Below are positions 1 to 7,832 of a stretch of DNA of 64,000 bases, in pieces (positions within the stretch are counted from its first letter, which is position 1; every line of letters begins with the position of its first letter). The stretch comes from Herbiconiux moechotypicola (GTDB lineage Bacteria > Actinomycetota > Actinomycetes > Actinomycetales > Microbacteriaceae). The stretch is taken from contig NZ_JANLCN010000006.1 of assembly GCF_024979255.1 (NCBI RefSeq), forward strand, positions 239,931-303,930, written 5' to 3'. The notes under the pieces are model-generated. The model had not been told where the DNA came from and made no database searches. It saw only the letters and a list, made by a program, of their open reading frames with translations. A program made the translations under genes and the position numbers.

Positions 1-2
1 GC

Positions 3-827
3 CTGCAGCTCGTGAACGGGGTGTTCGTGGTGGCGTCGCCCGCGATCGGCGCTCAGCTGCTGCAGCTCACCGACTGGCGGGGTCTGTTCTGGGTGCTGGT
101 GGCGTACGGAGCCGTGCTGCTCGCGGCGGCCATCGGTGTGCTGGCGCGGCACGAGACGAATCCGCCCGAGCGGCGGGCGGCGCTGAGGGTCGGGATGCGC
201 GGGGTCGGGATGCGCGGGGCCGGGATGCGCGGCGCCGGAGTGCTGGCGGACTACCGCGTCCTGCTCCGCGACGCCCGCTATCGTGCCGCGCTCGGGGCCG
301 GTGCGCTGCAGTGGGCGGCGATGATGAGCTACATGGCGTCCTCCGCGTTCCTGTTCCAGGGCGTGTTCGGGCTCGACGCCACCCAGTACGCGCTCGTGTT
401 CGGCGGACACGGCGCGCTCATGATCGCCGGAGCACAGCTCAGCGCACGGCTCGCCACCCGCTTCGACGTGCCGAGGCTCGCCCGGAGCGGCTCGGTCGCA
501 CTGTTCGGGGTGGCGATCGTGCTGCTGCTCGGGCAGACGGCGCTTCCGGAGTGGGGGTTGCCCGGGTTCCTCATCCCGCTGTTCGCGTTCACCACCCTCT
601 TCGGGGTGATCTCGCCCACCCTGCAGAGCACCGCGCTGCAGGACCACGGCGGCCGGGCCGGCGCGGCCGCCTCGCTCATCGGCGCCACGAACATGGTCGC
701 GGGTGCCGTCGCCGCCCCTCTGGTCGGGCTCTTCGGCGTGGGCACCACCGTTCCCGCGGTCACCGTCATGGCCGTCTGCAGCGGCGGGTCGGCCCTCGTG
801 CTGCTGATCGGATTCCGCCGTCGCTGA
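3..827 (+). CDS. MFS drug exporter, 5'-truncated by window edge
   Basis: The frame is already open at base 3, so the GTG at 12 is probably internal and the true start lies outside the window. About 275 residues remain. They hold one hydrophobic segment near LFWVLVAYGAVLLAA, a charged cytoplasmic loop, and then about six further membrane segments. This matches the second half of a 12-TM major facilitator, most like Bcr/CflA-type multidrug exporters, which pump small toxic molecules out using the proton gradient. The central loop carries three in-frame copies of a five-residue GMRG(V/A) unit. The stop lies 25 bp from the convergent gene on the minus strand. The substrate cannot be deduced. Confidence 0.75.
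   Translation: MQLVNGVFVVASPAIGAQLLQLTDWRGLFWVLVAYGAVLLAAAIGVLARHETNPPERRAALRVGMRGVGMRGAGMRGAGVLADYRVLLRDARYRAALGAGALQWAAMMSYMASSAFLFQGVFGLDATQYALVFGGHGALMIAGAQLSARLATRFDVPRLARSGSVALFGVAIVLLLGQTALPEWGLPGFLIPLFAFTTLFGVISPTLQSTALQDHGGRAGAAASLIGATNMVAGAVAAPLVGLFGVGTTVPAVTVMAVCSGGSALVLLIGFRRR
189..233 (+). repeat. 15-bp in-frame tandem repeat, three copies
   Basis: Three consecutive copies of a 15-bp unit containing cgggatgcgcgg encode GMRG(V/A) in the central cytoplasmic loop of the transporter, with a partial fourth copy after them. Since 15 is a multiple of three, copy-number change would alter loop length without breaking the frame. Confidence 0.8.
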
Positions 828-852
828 CCCGCCCCGGGTCAGCGACGCCGGT

Positions 853-2289
853 TCACGGGAGCGCGGTTGCGCTCGTCTTGCGCGGCAGAACGCTGGGGGC
901 CGGCTTCGGGACGGCGCTCATGTCGGGGCCCGGTGCGGGCGCGTCGCCCGTGGGCGGGGCGAAGGGCGCCGCGGCCGCGGTGCCGCGGGCGTTCGAGACA
1001 GTTGTGCCTTTCTCGGCCGCGGTCTTGTCCTGCTCCACCACGATGGGGTTCGCGGTGGCGTAGGAGTCCTGCCGGATGCCCGTGACCTGCCACGAGACCT
1101 TGACGCCCGGCTTGTCGGTGCTGATCTCGAACGATCCCTTCGCGATCTCGCGCGAGACGATGGCCTGGGCGAAGACCGCACCGAGCACCGTGAGCTGGTA
1201 GCGGAAGTCGCGGTTGAGGGCTTCGAAGTAGCCGGGGAGGGTGACGGTGGCTTTGCCCTTCGCATCAGTGGTGACGTTGCCGTTGTAGACGTTCATCATG
1301 TCGGGGGACTCGACGAAGGAGTGGGAGAGCCATTTGTTCTGCGGGTCTTGGGGGTGGTCGATCTTGAACGAGCCGGCGCTCTTGGAGAGGGTGCCGTTCA
1401 CGTGCATCCGGCCAGCTGCATAGATCGCATAACCGTCTGGGCTGTTCGACTGACCGAAAACACCGTAGTTCTGCCCGGTCGTGCCCCGGGCGCGCCCGTA
1501 CACCCCCCACTGGGTGCCTTCGCCCCAGACCCCGACGTAGTTCGACTCGCCCCTGACACCGGCCTGGCTCCCGTTGGTGCCGAGCACGGCGTTCTGACCG
1601 CCCTCGCCCTTCACACCGGTGCCGGAGTTCGAGTTCGAGGTGCCCTGCACCCCGATCTGGGCACTCCCGAACAGTCCGATGCTCGACGCATAGGCCAGCA
1701 CCCCGTAGGTGCCGCTGCTGAAGTACCCGGCGTACCCTCCGGAGTCCGCCGTCGCCAGCACGCCGTACGTACCGCCCTCCGCGTGAACACCGGCGAACGA
1801 GCCCTTGCCGTGCACGCCCATGTTGTTGGTCGAGATGCCCTCGACGCCGTACCCTCCGGGGGCCCTGCCCACCACGCCGCGGCCCGAGCCGTCGCTCGCG
1901 CTGCAGGTGCCGAGAACGCCGGTGCTGCTGCTGACAGCGTCGACACGAGCGGCGGGCGCGGTGACGCCGAGGCCCAGGCGGCCCTGTGGGGAGATGCGCA
2001 TCTTCTCGGAGACGGTGGCCGACGAGTTCGCCCGCGTCTTGAAGATGAGTGGCTGCCCCGAGGTCGTGGGGCCGAGGAAGTTGTTCGTGGTGGTGCCCGA
2101 GTTGCCGCCCATGAGCCAGGGCGAGGTGCCGGGGGCCGCCTCTGCAGCCGTGGGCGCTGAGGTCACCGCAACCGCGGTGGCGGCCGCGCCCGCGGCAGCG
2201 GTCGCGAACAGCAGGCGGCGCGGGATGCGGGGCTGGTCGTCGACGGCGGACGGGGCGGCGGGCTGGTGCGGGGTGGGGCGATCGGTCAC
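853..2289 (-). CDS. Secreted repeat protein with Tat-type signal and conserved C-terminal domain
   Basis: This is a protein of about 478 residues. The start is the GTG at 2289, which has a GGAG about seven bases upstream; a longer ATG start at 2370 is less likely. A twin-arginine signal (PRRLLFATAAAGA) is followed by about 17 short glycine-rich repeats of the GVxG type (GVHGKG, GVYGRA, GVWGEG). These look like a beta-solenoid or tail-fibre-like shaft. The C-terminal part contains HSFVESPDMMNVYNG and RYQLTVLGA, a domain I recall from uncharacterised bacterial proteins, then a Pro/Ala-rich tail. No lipobox, LPXTG or membrane anchor is visible. The role is unknown; a surface or extracellular fibre is inference. 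Confidence 0.7.
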   Translation of the reverse strand: MTDRPTPHQPAAPSAVDDQPRIPRRLLFATAAAGAAATAVAVTSAPTAAEAAPGTSPWLMGGNSGTTTNNFLGPTTSGQPLIFKTRANSSATVSEKMRISPQGRLGLGVTAPAARVDAVSSSTGVLGTCSASDGSGRGVVGRAPGGYGVEGISTNNMGVHGKGSFAGVHAEGGTYGVLATADSGGYAGYFSSGTYGVLAYASSIGLFGSAQIGVQGTSNSNSGTGVKGEGGQNAVLGTNGSQAGVRGESNYVGVWGEGTQWGVYGRARGTTGQNYGVFGQSNSPDGYAIYAAGRMHVNGTLSKSAGSFKIDHPQDPQNKWLSHSFVESPDMMNVYNGNVTTDAKGKATVTLPGYFEALNRDFRYQLTVLGAVFAQAIVSREIAKGSFEISTDKPGVKVSWQVTGIRQDSYATANPIVVEQDKTAAEKGTTVSNARGTAAAAPFAPPTGDAPAPGPDMSAVPKPAPSVLPRKTSATALP

Positions 2290-2398
2290 GACGGTCTCCA
2301 GTTCGCTGAGGGATGCGGCGGTGCACGTGCTCTGGCGGAGAGTGTACTGAGCCGAGGCCCCTCGCGTCATCCGTTCGGGAACAGGTGTCGAAGGCGGC

Positions 2399-2995
2399 CT
2401 AGTGCGAGCCGCGGCCGGTAGTGACCGTGATCACCCGGAACGGGCGCCCGTCGGGCGAGCGCCAGCCGTGCGGGGTGCCGGCGGCGAGGGTCATCGAGTC
2501 GCCCGCGGCGAGCGGATGCACGGTGCCGTCGGCGAGGCCCACCTCCAGCAGCCCCGCGAGCACGTAGAGGAACTCGTCCTCGTCGTGCGTGGCGATCTCC
2601 GAGAACTCGGTGTCGGAGCCCGCGAACTCCGTGCCGAAGAGGCTCCCCGGCAGCTGGGCGAGCTGCCAGACCGTGCGCGACCCCGTCTGCACGCGCTCGG
2701 AGTCGGTGTGCACCACCTCGACCCCCGCCGCGGGGTCGGAGAGTCGCTGGGCCGACTCGCGTGCGAGCAACGAGCCCGACGGCACGCCGAGCGCTCGCGC
2801 GATCTTGGCCATCGACGCGAGACTCAGGCGCGCGTGGCCGCGCTCGGCCAGGCTGAGGAAGGGTTGCGACATCCCGGACCCCTTCGCCAGCTGTACCAGC
2901 GTCAAGCCGCGTTCGCGGCGCAGCGAACGGATGCGCGCCCCCATCCAGACCGCTTCGTCGTCGAGCGGCGCGGTCGAGCGGGGCCGATCGTTCAT
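2399..2995 (-). CDS. XRE-family regulator with C-terminal cupin
   Basis: This 198-residue protein has a Cro/C1-type helix-turn-helix at about residues 20-75 (RRERGLTLVQLAKGSGMSQ, then FLSLAERGHARLS). A small cupin barrel follows at about 110-190 (EDEFLYVLAGLLEVGL, then LAAGTPHGW). In this family the cupin senses a small ligand and the HTH represses or activates a neighbouring catabolic gene. It is divergent from the flavin monooxygenase at 3050, and the 54-bp gap contains an AT-rich inverted repeat, so control of that gene is likely. The ligand is unknown. Confidence 0.85.
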   Translation of the reverse strand: MNDRPRSTAPLDDEAVWMGARIRSLRRERGLTLVQLAKGSGMSQPFLSLAERGHARLSLASMAKIARALGVPSGSLLARESAQRLSDPAAGVEVVHTDSERVQTGSRTVWQLAQLPGSLFGTEFAGSDTEFSEIATHDEDEFLYVLAGLLEVGLADGTVHPLAAGDSMTLAAGTPHGWRSPDGRPFRVITVTTGRGSH

Positions 2996-3027
2996 GCTCG
3001 CGAAACCTCCCGAAACCTGCCGGAAAA

Positions 3028-3046
3028 ATATTTATGAGATAAATAT
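3028..3046. promoter_or_regulatory. AT-rich inverted repeat in the XRE/monooxygenase gap
   Basis: A perfect 8-bp inverted repeat (atatttat, gag, ataaatat) lies four bases before the monooxygenase ATG, in otherwise GC-rich DNA. It may be both a -10-like element and the operator of the divergent XRE regulator. Two direct copies of cgaaacct lie beside it at 3001-3008 and 3011-3018. Confidence 0.55.
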
Positions 3047-3049
3047 GCC

Positions 3050-4426
3050 ATGAATCCTCTCCTGTTCGGCATCTTCCAGTACATCGGCCCCAACGGCACG
3101 GTCGGCTCGGCGTGGCAGCACCCCGACGACGAGTCGGCCAACTTCACCAAGCTCAGCCACTGGGTCGCGCTGGCGAAGAAGTTCGACGAGGCCGGACTCG
3201 ACTTCCTGTTCCTGGCCGACAGCTACGGGTTCCCCGCTCTCGACGGCGAACTGCTCGACGCCTCGGTGCGCGAAGGGCGGGGCATCCCGCAGGGCGACCC
3301 GATGCCCGTGGTCTCGGCGCTCGCCGCCGCCACCGAGCGGCTCGGCTTCGTGGTGACCACCTCGACCACCGTCGAACCGCCCGCGGCCAACGCCCGGCGC
3401 TTCACCACACTCGACCACCTCACCGACGGCCGGGTGGGCTGGAACATCGTCACCGGCTCGTCGGGTGCCACCGCGGCCGCCCTCATGGGCAAGGAGCTGA
3501 TCTCGCACGACCTCCGCTACGACATGGCCGACGACTACGTCGACGTGAGCCTCACCCTCTGGGAGGGGTCGTGGGACGACGACGCCCTCGTGCTCGACAA
3601 GGAGGCCGGCGTCTACGCCGAGCCCGGCAAGGTGCGCATCGTGCACCACGACGGGCCCTACTTCAGCACCCACGGCATCATGAACCTGCCCCCGTCGCCT
3701 CAGCGCACGCCGCTGCTCGTGCAGGCGGGCGCCTCCGGCCGCGGTCGCGCCTTCGCCGGCCGCAATGCCGAGGCCGTGTTCGTGGGCGGCGGAGACCCCG
3801 CGGTCGTCGCGGCGAACGTGCGCGGTATCCGCGAGAGCGCTGTGGCGGCCGGACGACCGGCTGATTCGATCAAGGTGCTCGTCGGTGCCCTGTTCCTGAC
3901 GGGCGCCACGAGCGAGGAGGCCTGGGCGACGCACGAGGAGATGCTCGCGATGTCGACGCCGGAGGGTGCCGCCGCGATCTATGCGGGAAACACGGGCGTC
4001 GACCTGCTGGCGCTCGATCCCGAGAAGCCGATCGCGCAGACCTCCACCGAGATGGGGCAGTCCAATCTCGAACGCTATCTGGGCAAGGACGGCAAGCCGG
4101 CGCCGCTCGTGAAGGACATCCTCGAGAACTTCCGCCGCACCGGCATCAACGGCAGCGTGTTCGTCGGAACCGCGGCCGAGGTCGTCGACCAGATCGAGGA
4201 GTTCGTGGCCGCCACGGGAGTCGACGGCTTCCTCATCCAGCCCCACGTGACCCCGGGCACCTACGACGACCTCATCGAGTACGTGCTGCCGGAGCTCCGG
4301 TCCCGTGGCCTCATGCTGCCCGAGCCCCAGGGCGCGACACTCCGCGAGCGGCTCTTCCCCGAGGGGGGACCGCACCTGCCTTCGACGCACCGCGGTGCGG
4401 CCTTCCGCCACGCCGCATCCGAATAG
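3050..4426 (+). CDS. LLM-class flavin-dependent monooxygenase (NtaA/SnaA/DszA type)
   Basis: This 458-residue protein has the length and motifs of the nitrilotriacetate/dibenzothiophene-sulfone monooxygenase branch of the luciferase-like superfamily: an N-terminal FGIFQYIG strand, FLADSYGFP, TVEPPAANARRF, GWNIVTG and LLVQAGASGRG. Such enzymes use FMNH2 from a separate reductase and O2 to oxidise sulfur- or nitrogen-containing small molecules in the cytoplasm. No flavin reductase lies beside it. There is no Shine-Dalgarno before the ATG, and the AT-rich element ends four bases upstream, so the transcript may be leaderless. The divergent XRE-cupin protein is the likely regulator. The substrate is not deducible. 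Confidence 0.85.
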   Translation: MNPLLFGIFQYIGPNGTVGSAWQHPDDESANFTKLSHWVALAKKFDEAGLDFLFLADSYGFPALDGELLDASVREGRGIPQGDPMPVVSALAAATERLGFVVTTSTTVEPPAANARRFTTLDHLTDGRVGWNIVTGSSGATAAALMGKELISHDLRYDMADDYVDVSLTLWEGSWDDDALVLDKEAGVYAEPGKVRIVHHDGPYFSTHGIMNLPPSPQRTPLLVQAGASGRGRAFAGRNAEAVFVGGGDPAVVAANVRGIRESAVAAGRPADSIKVLVGALFLTGATSEEAWATHEEMLAMSTPEGAAAIYAGNTGVDLLALDPEKPIAQTSTEMGQSNLERYLGKDGKPAPLVKDILENFRRTGINGSVFVGTAAEVVDQIEEFVAATGVDGFLIQPHVTPGTYDDLIEYVLPELRSRGLMLPEPQGATLRERLFPEGGPHLPSTHRGAAFRHAASE

Positions 4427-4430
4427 TTAT

Positions 4431-4475
4431 CGATATATCGGAGAGGTTGACAAGGGGAATTTAACGATATATCTT
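4431..4475 (+). promoter_or_regulatory. padR promoter with two operator copies
   Basis: A near-consensus promoter is visible: TTGACA at 4447-4452, a 17-bp spacer, and TATCTT at 4470-4475. The palindromic core cgatatatc occurs twice, at 4431-4439 upstream of the -35 and at 4465-4473 overlapping the -10. This arrangement predicts repression by the PadR product of the gene at 4527. Confidence 0.7.
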
Positions 4476-4526
4476 TGGTGCATCGCGAACGATCGCGAGA
4501 ATTCTTTGACAGAAAGGCAGCGCACC

Positions 4527-5150
4527 ATGCGACGCATCGACAACGACACCCAGCACTCCCACATCCCCTTCCCCCACACCGACCCGCGTGACCGCGTGCG
4601 CGGCTGGGAGCGCGGCCCGCGCGGCCACGGTCACGGCGGCGGCTTCGGCCCGGGCTTCGGCGGCCCCGGCTTCGGCGGCTTCGGCCCCGGTTTCGGCCCC
4701 CGTGGTCCCCAGCGCGCGAGCCGCGGCGACGTACGGGCGGCGATCCTCTCGCTCCTGGCCGAGTCGCGCTCCAACGGCTACGGCCTCATCAAGGCCATCG
4801 CCGAGAAGACCGGCGGTGTGTGGCGCCCGAGCCCCGGCTCGGTCTACCCCACGCTCCAGCAGCTCGTCGACGAGGAGCTCATCTTCGCCGAGGGCGACGG
4901 CCGCCGCACCGAGTTCGACCTCACCGAGTCCGGCCGCGCCTACGTGGCCGAGCACGCCGAGGAGCTCGAGCAGGCCTGGCAGTCCGCCGCCGGCACCTCG
5001 CCGGTCGACGCCGAGTTCCACGCCAGCGTGGCGAAGCTGCTCGGCGTGGTGAAGCAGTTCCGAGTCGCGGCCACCGACGAGCAGCGCACCCAGGCCACCG
5101 CGAAGATCGACGAGGCCCGCCGGGCGCTCTACCTCATCCTCGCCGACTGA
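4527..5150 (+). CDS. PadR-family transcriptional regulator with Gly-rich N-terminus
   Basis: This protein is about 207 residues. The ATG at 4527 is preceded by agaaaggcag as ribosome site; the upstream open frame runs into the monooxygenase gene and is not coding. Residues 20-60 are a His/Gly/Phe/Pro-rich low-complexity stretch with repeated GFGGPGFG-like units. The PadR winged helix follows (ILSLLAESRSNGYGLIKAI, WRPSPGSVYPTLQQL, then TEFDLTESGRAY), with a helical dimerisation tail. PadR proteins often control exporters or detoxification genes and themselves. The two cgatatatc sites in its promoter support autoregulation. The MFS gene downstream is a possible second target. Confidence 0.88.
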   Translation: MRRIDNDTQHSHIPFPHTDPRDRVRGWERGPRGHGHGGGFGPGFGGPGFGGFGPGFGPRGPQRASRGDVRAAILSLLAESRSNGYGLIKAIAEKTGGVWRPSPGSVYPTLQQLVDEELIFAEGDGRRTEFDLTESGRAYVAEHAEELEQAWQSAAGTSPVDAEFHASVAKLLGVVKQFRVAATDEQRTQATAKIDEARRALYLILAD

Positions 5151-5181
5151 TACCGATCGGGTGGTCGCGTACACCACCGCC

Positions 5182-5235
5182 GAACGCCGTCTGAACCCAG
5201 CCCCCAGAACACCGGGCCGAGTTCAGACGGCGTTC
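5182..5235 (+). terminator. Perfect 15-bp inverted repeat, probable terminator
   Basis: Arms gaacgccgtctgaac at 5182-5196 and the exact reverse complement at 5221-5235 are separated by 24 bp. The repeat lies between padR and the MFS gene. There is no T-tract, so it could be an L-shaped terminator, or a regulatory hairpin in the leader of the transporter gene. Confidence 0.55.
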
Positions 5236-5251
5236 ACGTGCGTGCCCCACC

Positions 5252-6769
5252 ATGCGGAGCATGCCCGACACGATCGCGCGCCTCATCGACGACACCCGCT
5301 TCGGCCGCGCGCACCGCCGCGTGTGGCTGCTCTCCTCGCTCGGCATCATGCTCGACGGCTTCGACTTCTTCATCATGGGCGTCGCCATCCCCCTGATCGC
5401 CGCCGAGTGGTCGACCACGCCCCTCGAGACCGGACTCATCAGCTCGGCCGCGATCGTCGGGGCGATCGTGGGCGCCGCGGTGATGGGCCCGCTCTCCGAC
5501 CGCATCGGCCGCAAGCTCGCCTTTCGCATCGACCTCGGCCTCTTCGTGGTGTTCGCGCTCGCCTCGGCGCTCGCGCCCGACGTGTGGTGGCTGATCGTCT
5601 TCCGCTTCCTGCTCGGCATCGGCATCGGTGCCGACTACCCGATCAGCGCGAGCTACGTCTCCGAGATCTCGCCCTCGCGCCTGCGCTCGCGGCTGCTCAT
5701 CGGCGCCTTCAGCTTCCAGGCGGTGGGCCAGCTGCTGGGGGCGCTCGTCGGACTGCTCGTGCTGAGTCTGGATCCGGTTCCCGATGCGTGGCGCTGGATG
5801 CTCGCGGTCGGCGTGGTGCCCGCGATCGTGATCGTCATCCTGCGCCGGGGAGTGCCGGAGAGCCCGCTGTGGCTGGCCTCGACCCGCCGCTACGAGGAGG
5901 CCGCGCTGTCGCTGCAGACCTTCACCGGGCATCCGGTGGAGGTGGCCGAGCTCATCTCGCGCGGCGAGGTGGTCGCCGTGCCGATGCCCGCCCCTGTGGT
6001 GACCGGCGTGGTCAGACCCGCGGATGCGCATCCCGCGATTCCGCGCCTGTCGCTGTTCTCGAGGCGGCTGCGCGGGGCGACGGTGCTCACGAGCGTGCCC
6101 TGGTTCTTCATGGACATCGCCACCTACGGGGTCGGTGTGTTCACGCCGACCATCATCGCCGCCATCGCCCTCACCCCGGCCACGGGCGCCGGATCGAACC
6201 CGCTCTTCATCGCCGACGACATCACCTCGACCGAGGGTGCCGCGGTGCTCGACCTCTTCCTCGTGGCGGGCTTCCTGCTGGCACTGGTGCTCGTGCGCCG
6301 GCTCGGTCTCATCAGGCTGCAGACGATCGGCTTCGTGGTGATGGCCGCCGGGCTCCTCGTGCTCGCTGCGAGCGGAGCCCTCTCCGAAGGCTCGCCCTGG
6401 CAGTTCGCGCTCGTGTTCGCGGGCTTCGCGGCCTTCAACCTGTTCATGAACCTGGGCCCGAACGCCACCACCTTCGCGCTGCCGACGGTCGCCTTCGACA
6501 CTCTCTCGCGCGGCGCGGGTGCCGGGTTCGCCGCGGCCAGCGGCAAGGCGGGGGCGGCGCTCGGCACCTTCCTCTTCCCGCTGCTGCAGGCCGGGCTCGG
6601 CCTCGGCGCGACGCTCACCATCATCGCCGGGGGTTGCCTCGTGGCGGCGACGGTGACGGTCGTGCTCCGCGGTCGCCTGCGTTCATCCGCCGTTCACCCG
6701 ATGGTCTCCGTGCCCGGCGAGACTGCGCGCGAGCCCCGTGGCACGGCGCTCGAGAAGGAGGAGCGATGA
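5252..6769 (+). CDS. MFS transporter (sugar porter/phosphate-symporter like)
   Basis: This 505-residue membrane protein has about 12 hydrophobic segments. Signature motifs are LDGFDFFIMG in TM1, GPLSDRIGRK in the loop 2-3, and GIGIGADYPISASYVSEI in TM4-5. It belongs to the broad group that includes metabolite:H+ and phosphate:H+ symporters; the exact substrate is unclear. The start could be ATG 5252 or ATG 5261, as neither has a clear ribosome site. Its stop codon overlaps the ATG of a small ORF by ATGA, which in turn overlaps ppk2, so transporter and polyphosphate kinase are translationally linked. A phosphate- or polyphosphate-related role is an inference from that linkage. Confidence 0.82.
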   Translation: MRSMPDTIARLIDDTRFGRAHRRVWLLSSLGIMLDGFDFFIMGVAIPLIAAEWSTTPLETGLISSAAIVGAIVGAAVMGPLSDRIGRKLAFRIDLGLFVVFALASALAPDVWWLIVFRFLLGIGIGADYPISASYVSEISPSRLRSRLLIGAFSFQAVGQLLGALVGLLVLSLDPVPDAWRWMLAVGVVPAIVIVILRRGVPESPLWLASTRRYEEAALSLQTFTGHPVEVAELISRGEVVAVPMPAPVVTGVVRPADAHPAIPRLSLFSRRLRGATVLTSVPWFFMDIATYGVGVFTPTIIAAIALTPATGAGSNPLFIADDITSTEGAAVLDLFLVAGFLLALVLVRRLGLIRLQTIGFVVMAAGLLVLAASGALSEGSPWQFALVFAGFAAFNLFMNLGPNATTFALPTVAFDTLSRGAGAGFAAASGKAGAALGTFLFPLLQAGLGLGATLTIIAGGCLVAATVTVVLRGRLRSSAVHPMVSVPGETAREPRGTALEKEER

Positions 6770-6822
6770 GCTACGACCATGTGTCCGCCGTCGGCCTGAA
6801 CGTCATGCAGGAGCAACCATGA
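6766..6822 (+). CDS. Mini-ORF (18 codons), duplicated 5' end of ppk2
   Basis: The ATG overlaps the MFS stop (ATGA at 6766-6769), and the TGA overlaps the ppk2 ATG (6819-6822). The peptide MSYDHVSAVGLNVMQEQP closely resembles the first residues of ppk2, MSYDHTTAVDLNDML: about 40 of 48 bases match at a 53-bp period. The ribosome site for ppk2 (caggag) lies inside it. It is most likely a translational relay left by tandem duplication. Whether the peptide itself does anything is unknown. Confidence 0.55.
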   Translation: MSYDHVSAVGLNVMQEQP

Positions 6823-7754
6823 GCTACGACCACACGACCGCCGTCGACCTGAACGACATGCTCGGCTACGTCGTCGTCGACACCGACGACGACGACCCGG
6901 TGCTGATCGACCGCCACGGCGAGATCGTCGACACCTGGCGCGAGGGTTACCCTTACGACGAACGCCTGGGCCGTGACGAGTACGAGATCACCAAGCGCCT
7001 CCTGCAGATCGAGCTGCTGAAGCTGCAGAACTGGATCAAGGCCGAGGGCCGCCGGCTCGTGATCGTGTTCGAGGGGCGCGACGCCGCGGGCAAGGGCGGC
7101 ACCATCAAGCGCTTCACCGAGCACCTCAACCCGCGCGGTGCCCGGGTGGTGGCGCTCGAGAAGCCCACCGACCGTGAGAGCACCGAGTGGTACTTCCAGC
7201 GTTACGTGACCCACCTGCCGGCGGCGGGGGAGATGGTGCTGTTCGATCGCTCCTGGTACAACCGGTCGGGCGTGGAACGGGTGATGGGCTTCTGCACCGA
7301 TGACCAGTACCAGCGGTTCCTGCTGCAGGCTCCGGCCTTCGAACGGATGCTCGTGCAGGACGGCGTCGACGTGGTGAAGTTCTGGTTCTCGGTCTCCAAG
7401 AGCGAGCAGCTCACCCGCTTCGCCATCCGCCAGGTCGACCCGGTGCGGCAGTGGAAGCTGTCGCCGATGGACATCGCCTCGCTCGACAAGTGGGACTCGT
7501 ACACGGTGGCCAAGGAGGCCATGTTCGCCGCCACCGACACCCCGGAGGCGCCGTGGACCGTGGTGAAGTCCAACGACAAGAAGCGCGCGCGGCTCGAGGC
7601 GATGCGGCACGTGCTGCACCGGTTCCCCTACGCCGAGCGTGACGACGAGGTGGTGGGGCTGCCCGACCCGCTCGTCGTGGGGCCGGCGGAGTCGGTGTAC
7701 GAGCGGGGCGAGAACGCGGCGGCATCCCGTATCGAGGCGGAGAGGCTAGCGTAG
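6819..7754 (+). CDS. ppk2: Polyphosphate kinase 2
   Basis: The protein is about 311 residues. The start is ATG 6819, with caggag five bases upstream; an upstream extension in another frame of the MFS end is rejected. It shows the PPK2 Walker A loop (FEGRDAAGKGGTIKR), HLNPRGARVVAL, the WYFQRYVTHLP segment and the Walker B/lid DRSWYNRSGVERVMGF. Class I PPK2 enzymes transfer phosphate between polyphosphate and nucleoside diphosphates in the cytoplasm, chiefly making GTP or ATP from polyphosphate. It is the distal gene of the MFS-mini-ORF-ppk2 unit. A short gggcg/cgccc hairpin follows the stop at 7756-7769. Confidence 0.93.
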   Translation: MSYDHTTAVDLNDMLGYVVVDTDDDDPVLIDRHGEIVDTWREGYPYDERLGRDEYEITKRLLQIELLKLQNWIKAEGRRLVIVFEGRDAAGKGGTIKRFTEHLNPRGARVVALEKPTDRESTEWYFQRYVTHLPAAGEMVLFDRSWYNRSGVERVMGFCTDDQYQRFLLQAPAFERMLVQDGVDVVKFWFSVSKSEQLTRFAIRQVDPVRQWKLSPMDIASLDKWDSYTVAKEAMFAATDTPEAPWTVVKSNDKKRARLEAMRHVLHRFPYAERDDEVVGLPDPLVVGPAESVYERGENAAASRIEAERLA

Positions 7755-7771
7755 AGGGCGACTTCGCCCCG

Positions 7772-7797
7772 CCTCCTCGAGCGGGACGCCGAGGAGG
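7772..7797 (+). promoter_or_regulatory. Hairpin that would sequester the ribosome site of the next gene
   Basis: cctcctcg at 7772-7779 pairs perfectly with cgaggagg at 7790-7797 across a 10-base loop. The right arm contains the only strong Shine-Dalgarno (gaggagga) before the Pr6Pr gene, and the left arm mimics the anti-Shine-Dalgarno of 16S rRNA. Translation could therefore be occluded unless the hairpin is opened. Confidence 0.5.
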
Positions 7798-7832
7798 AGA
7801 CGATCGTTACCCGCGCGCGCCGTATCGTCGGT

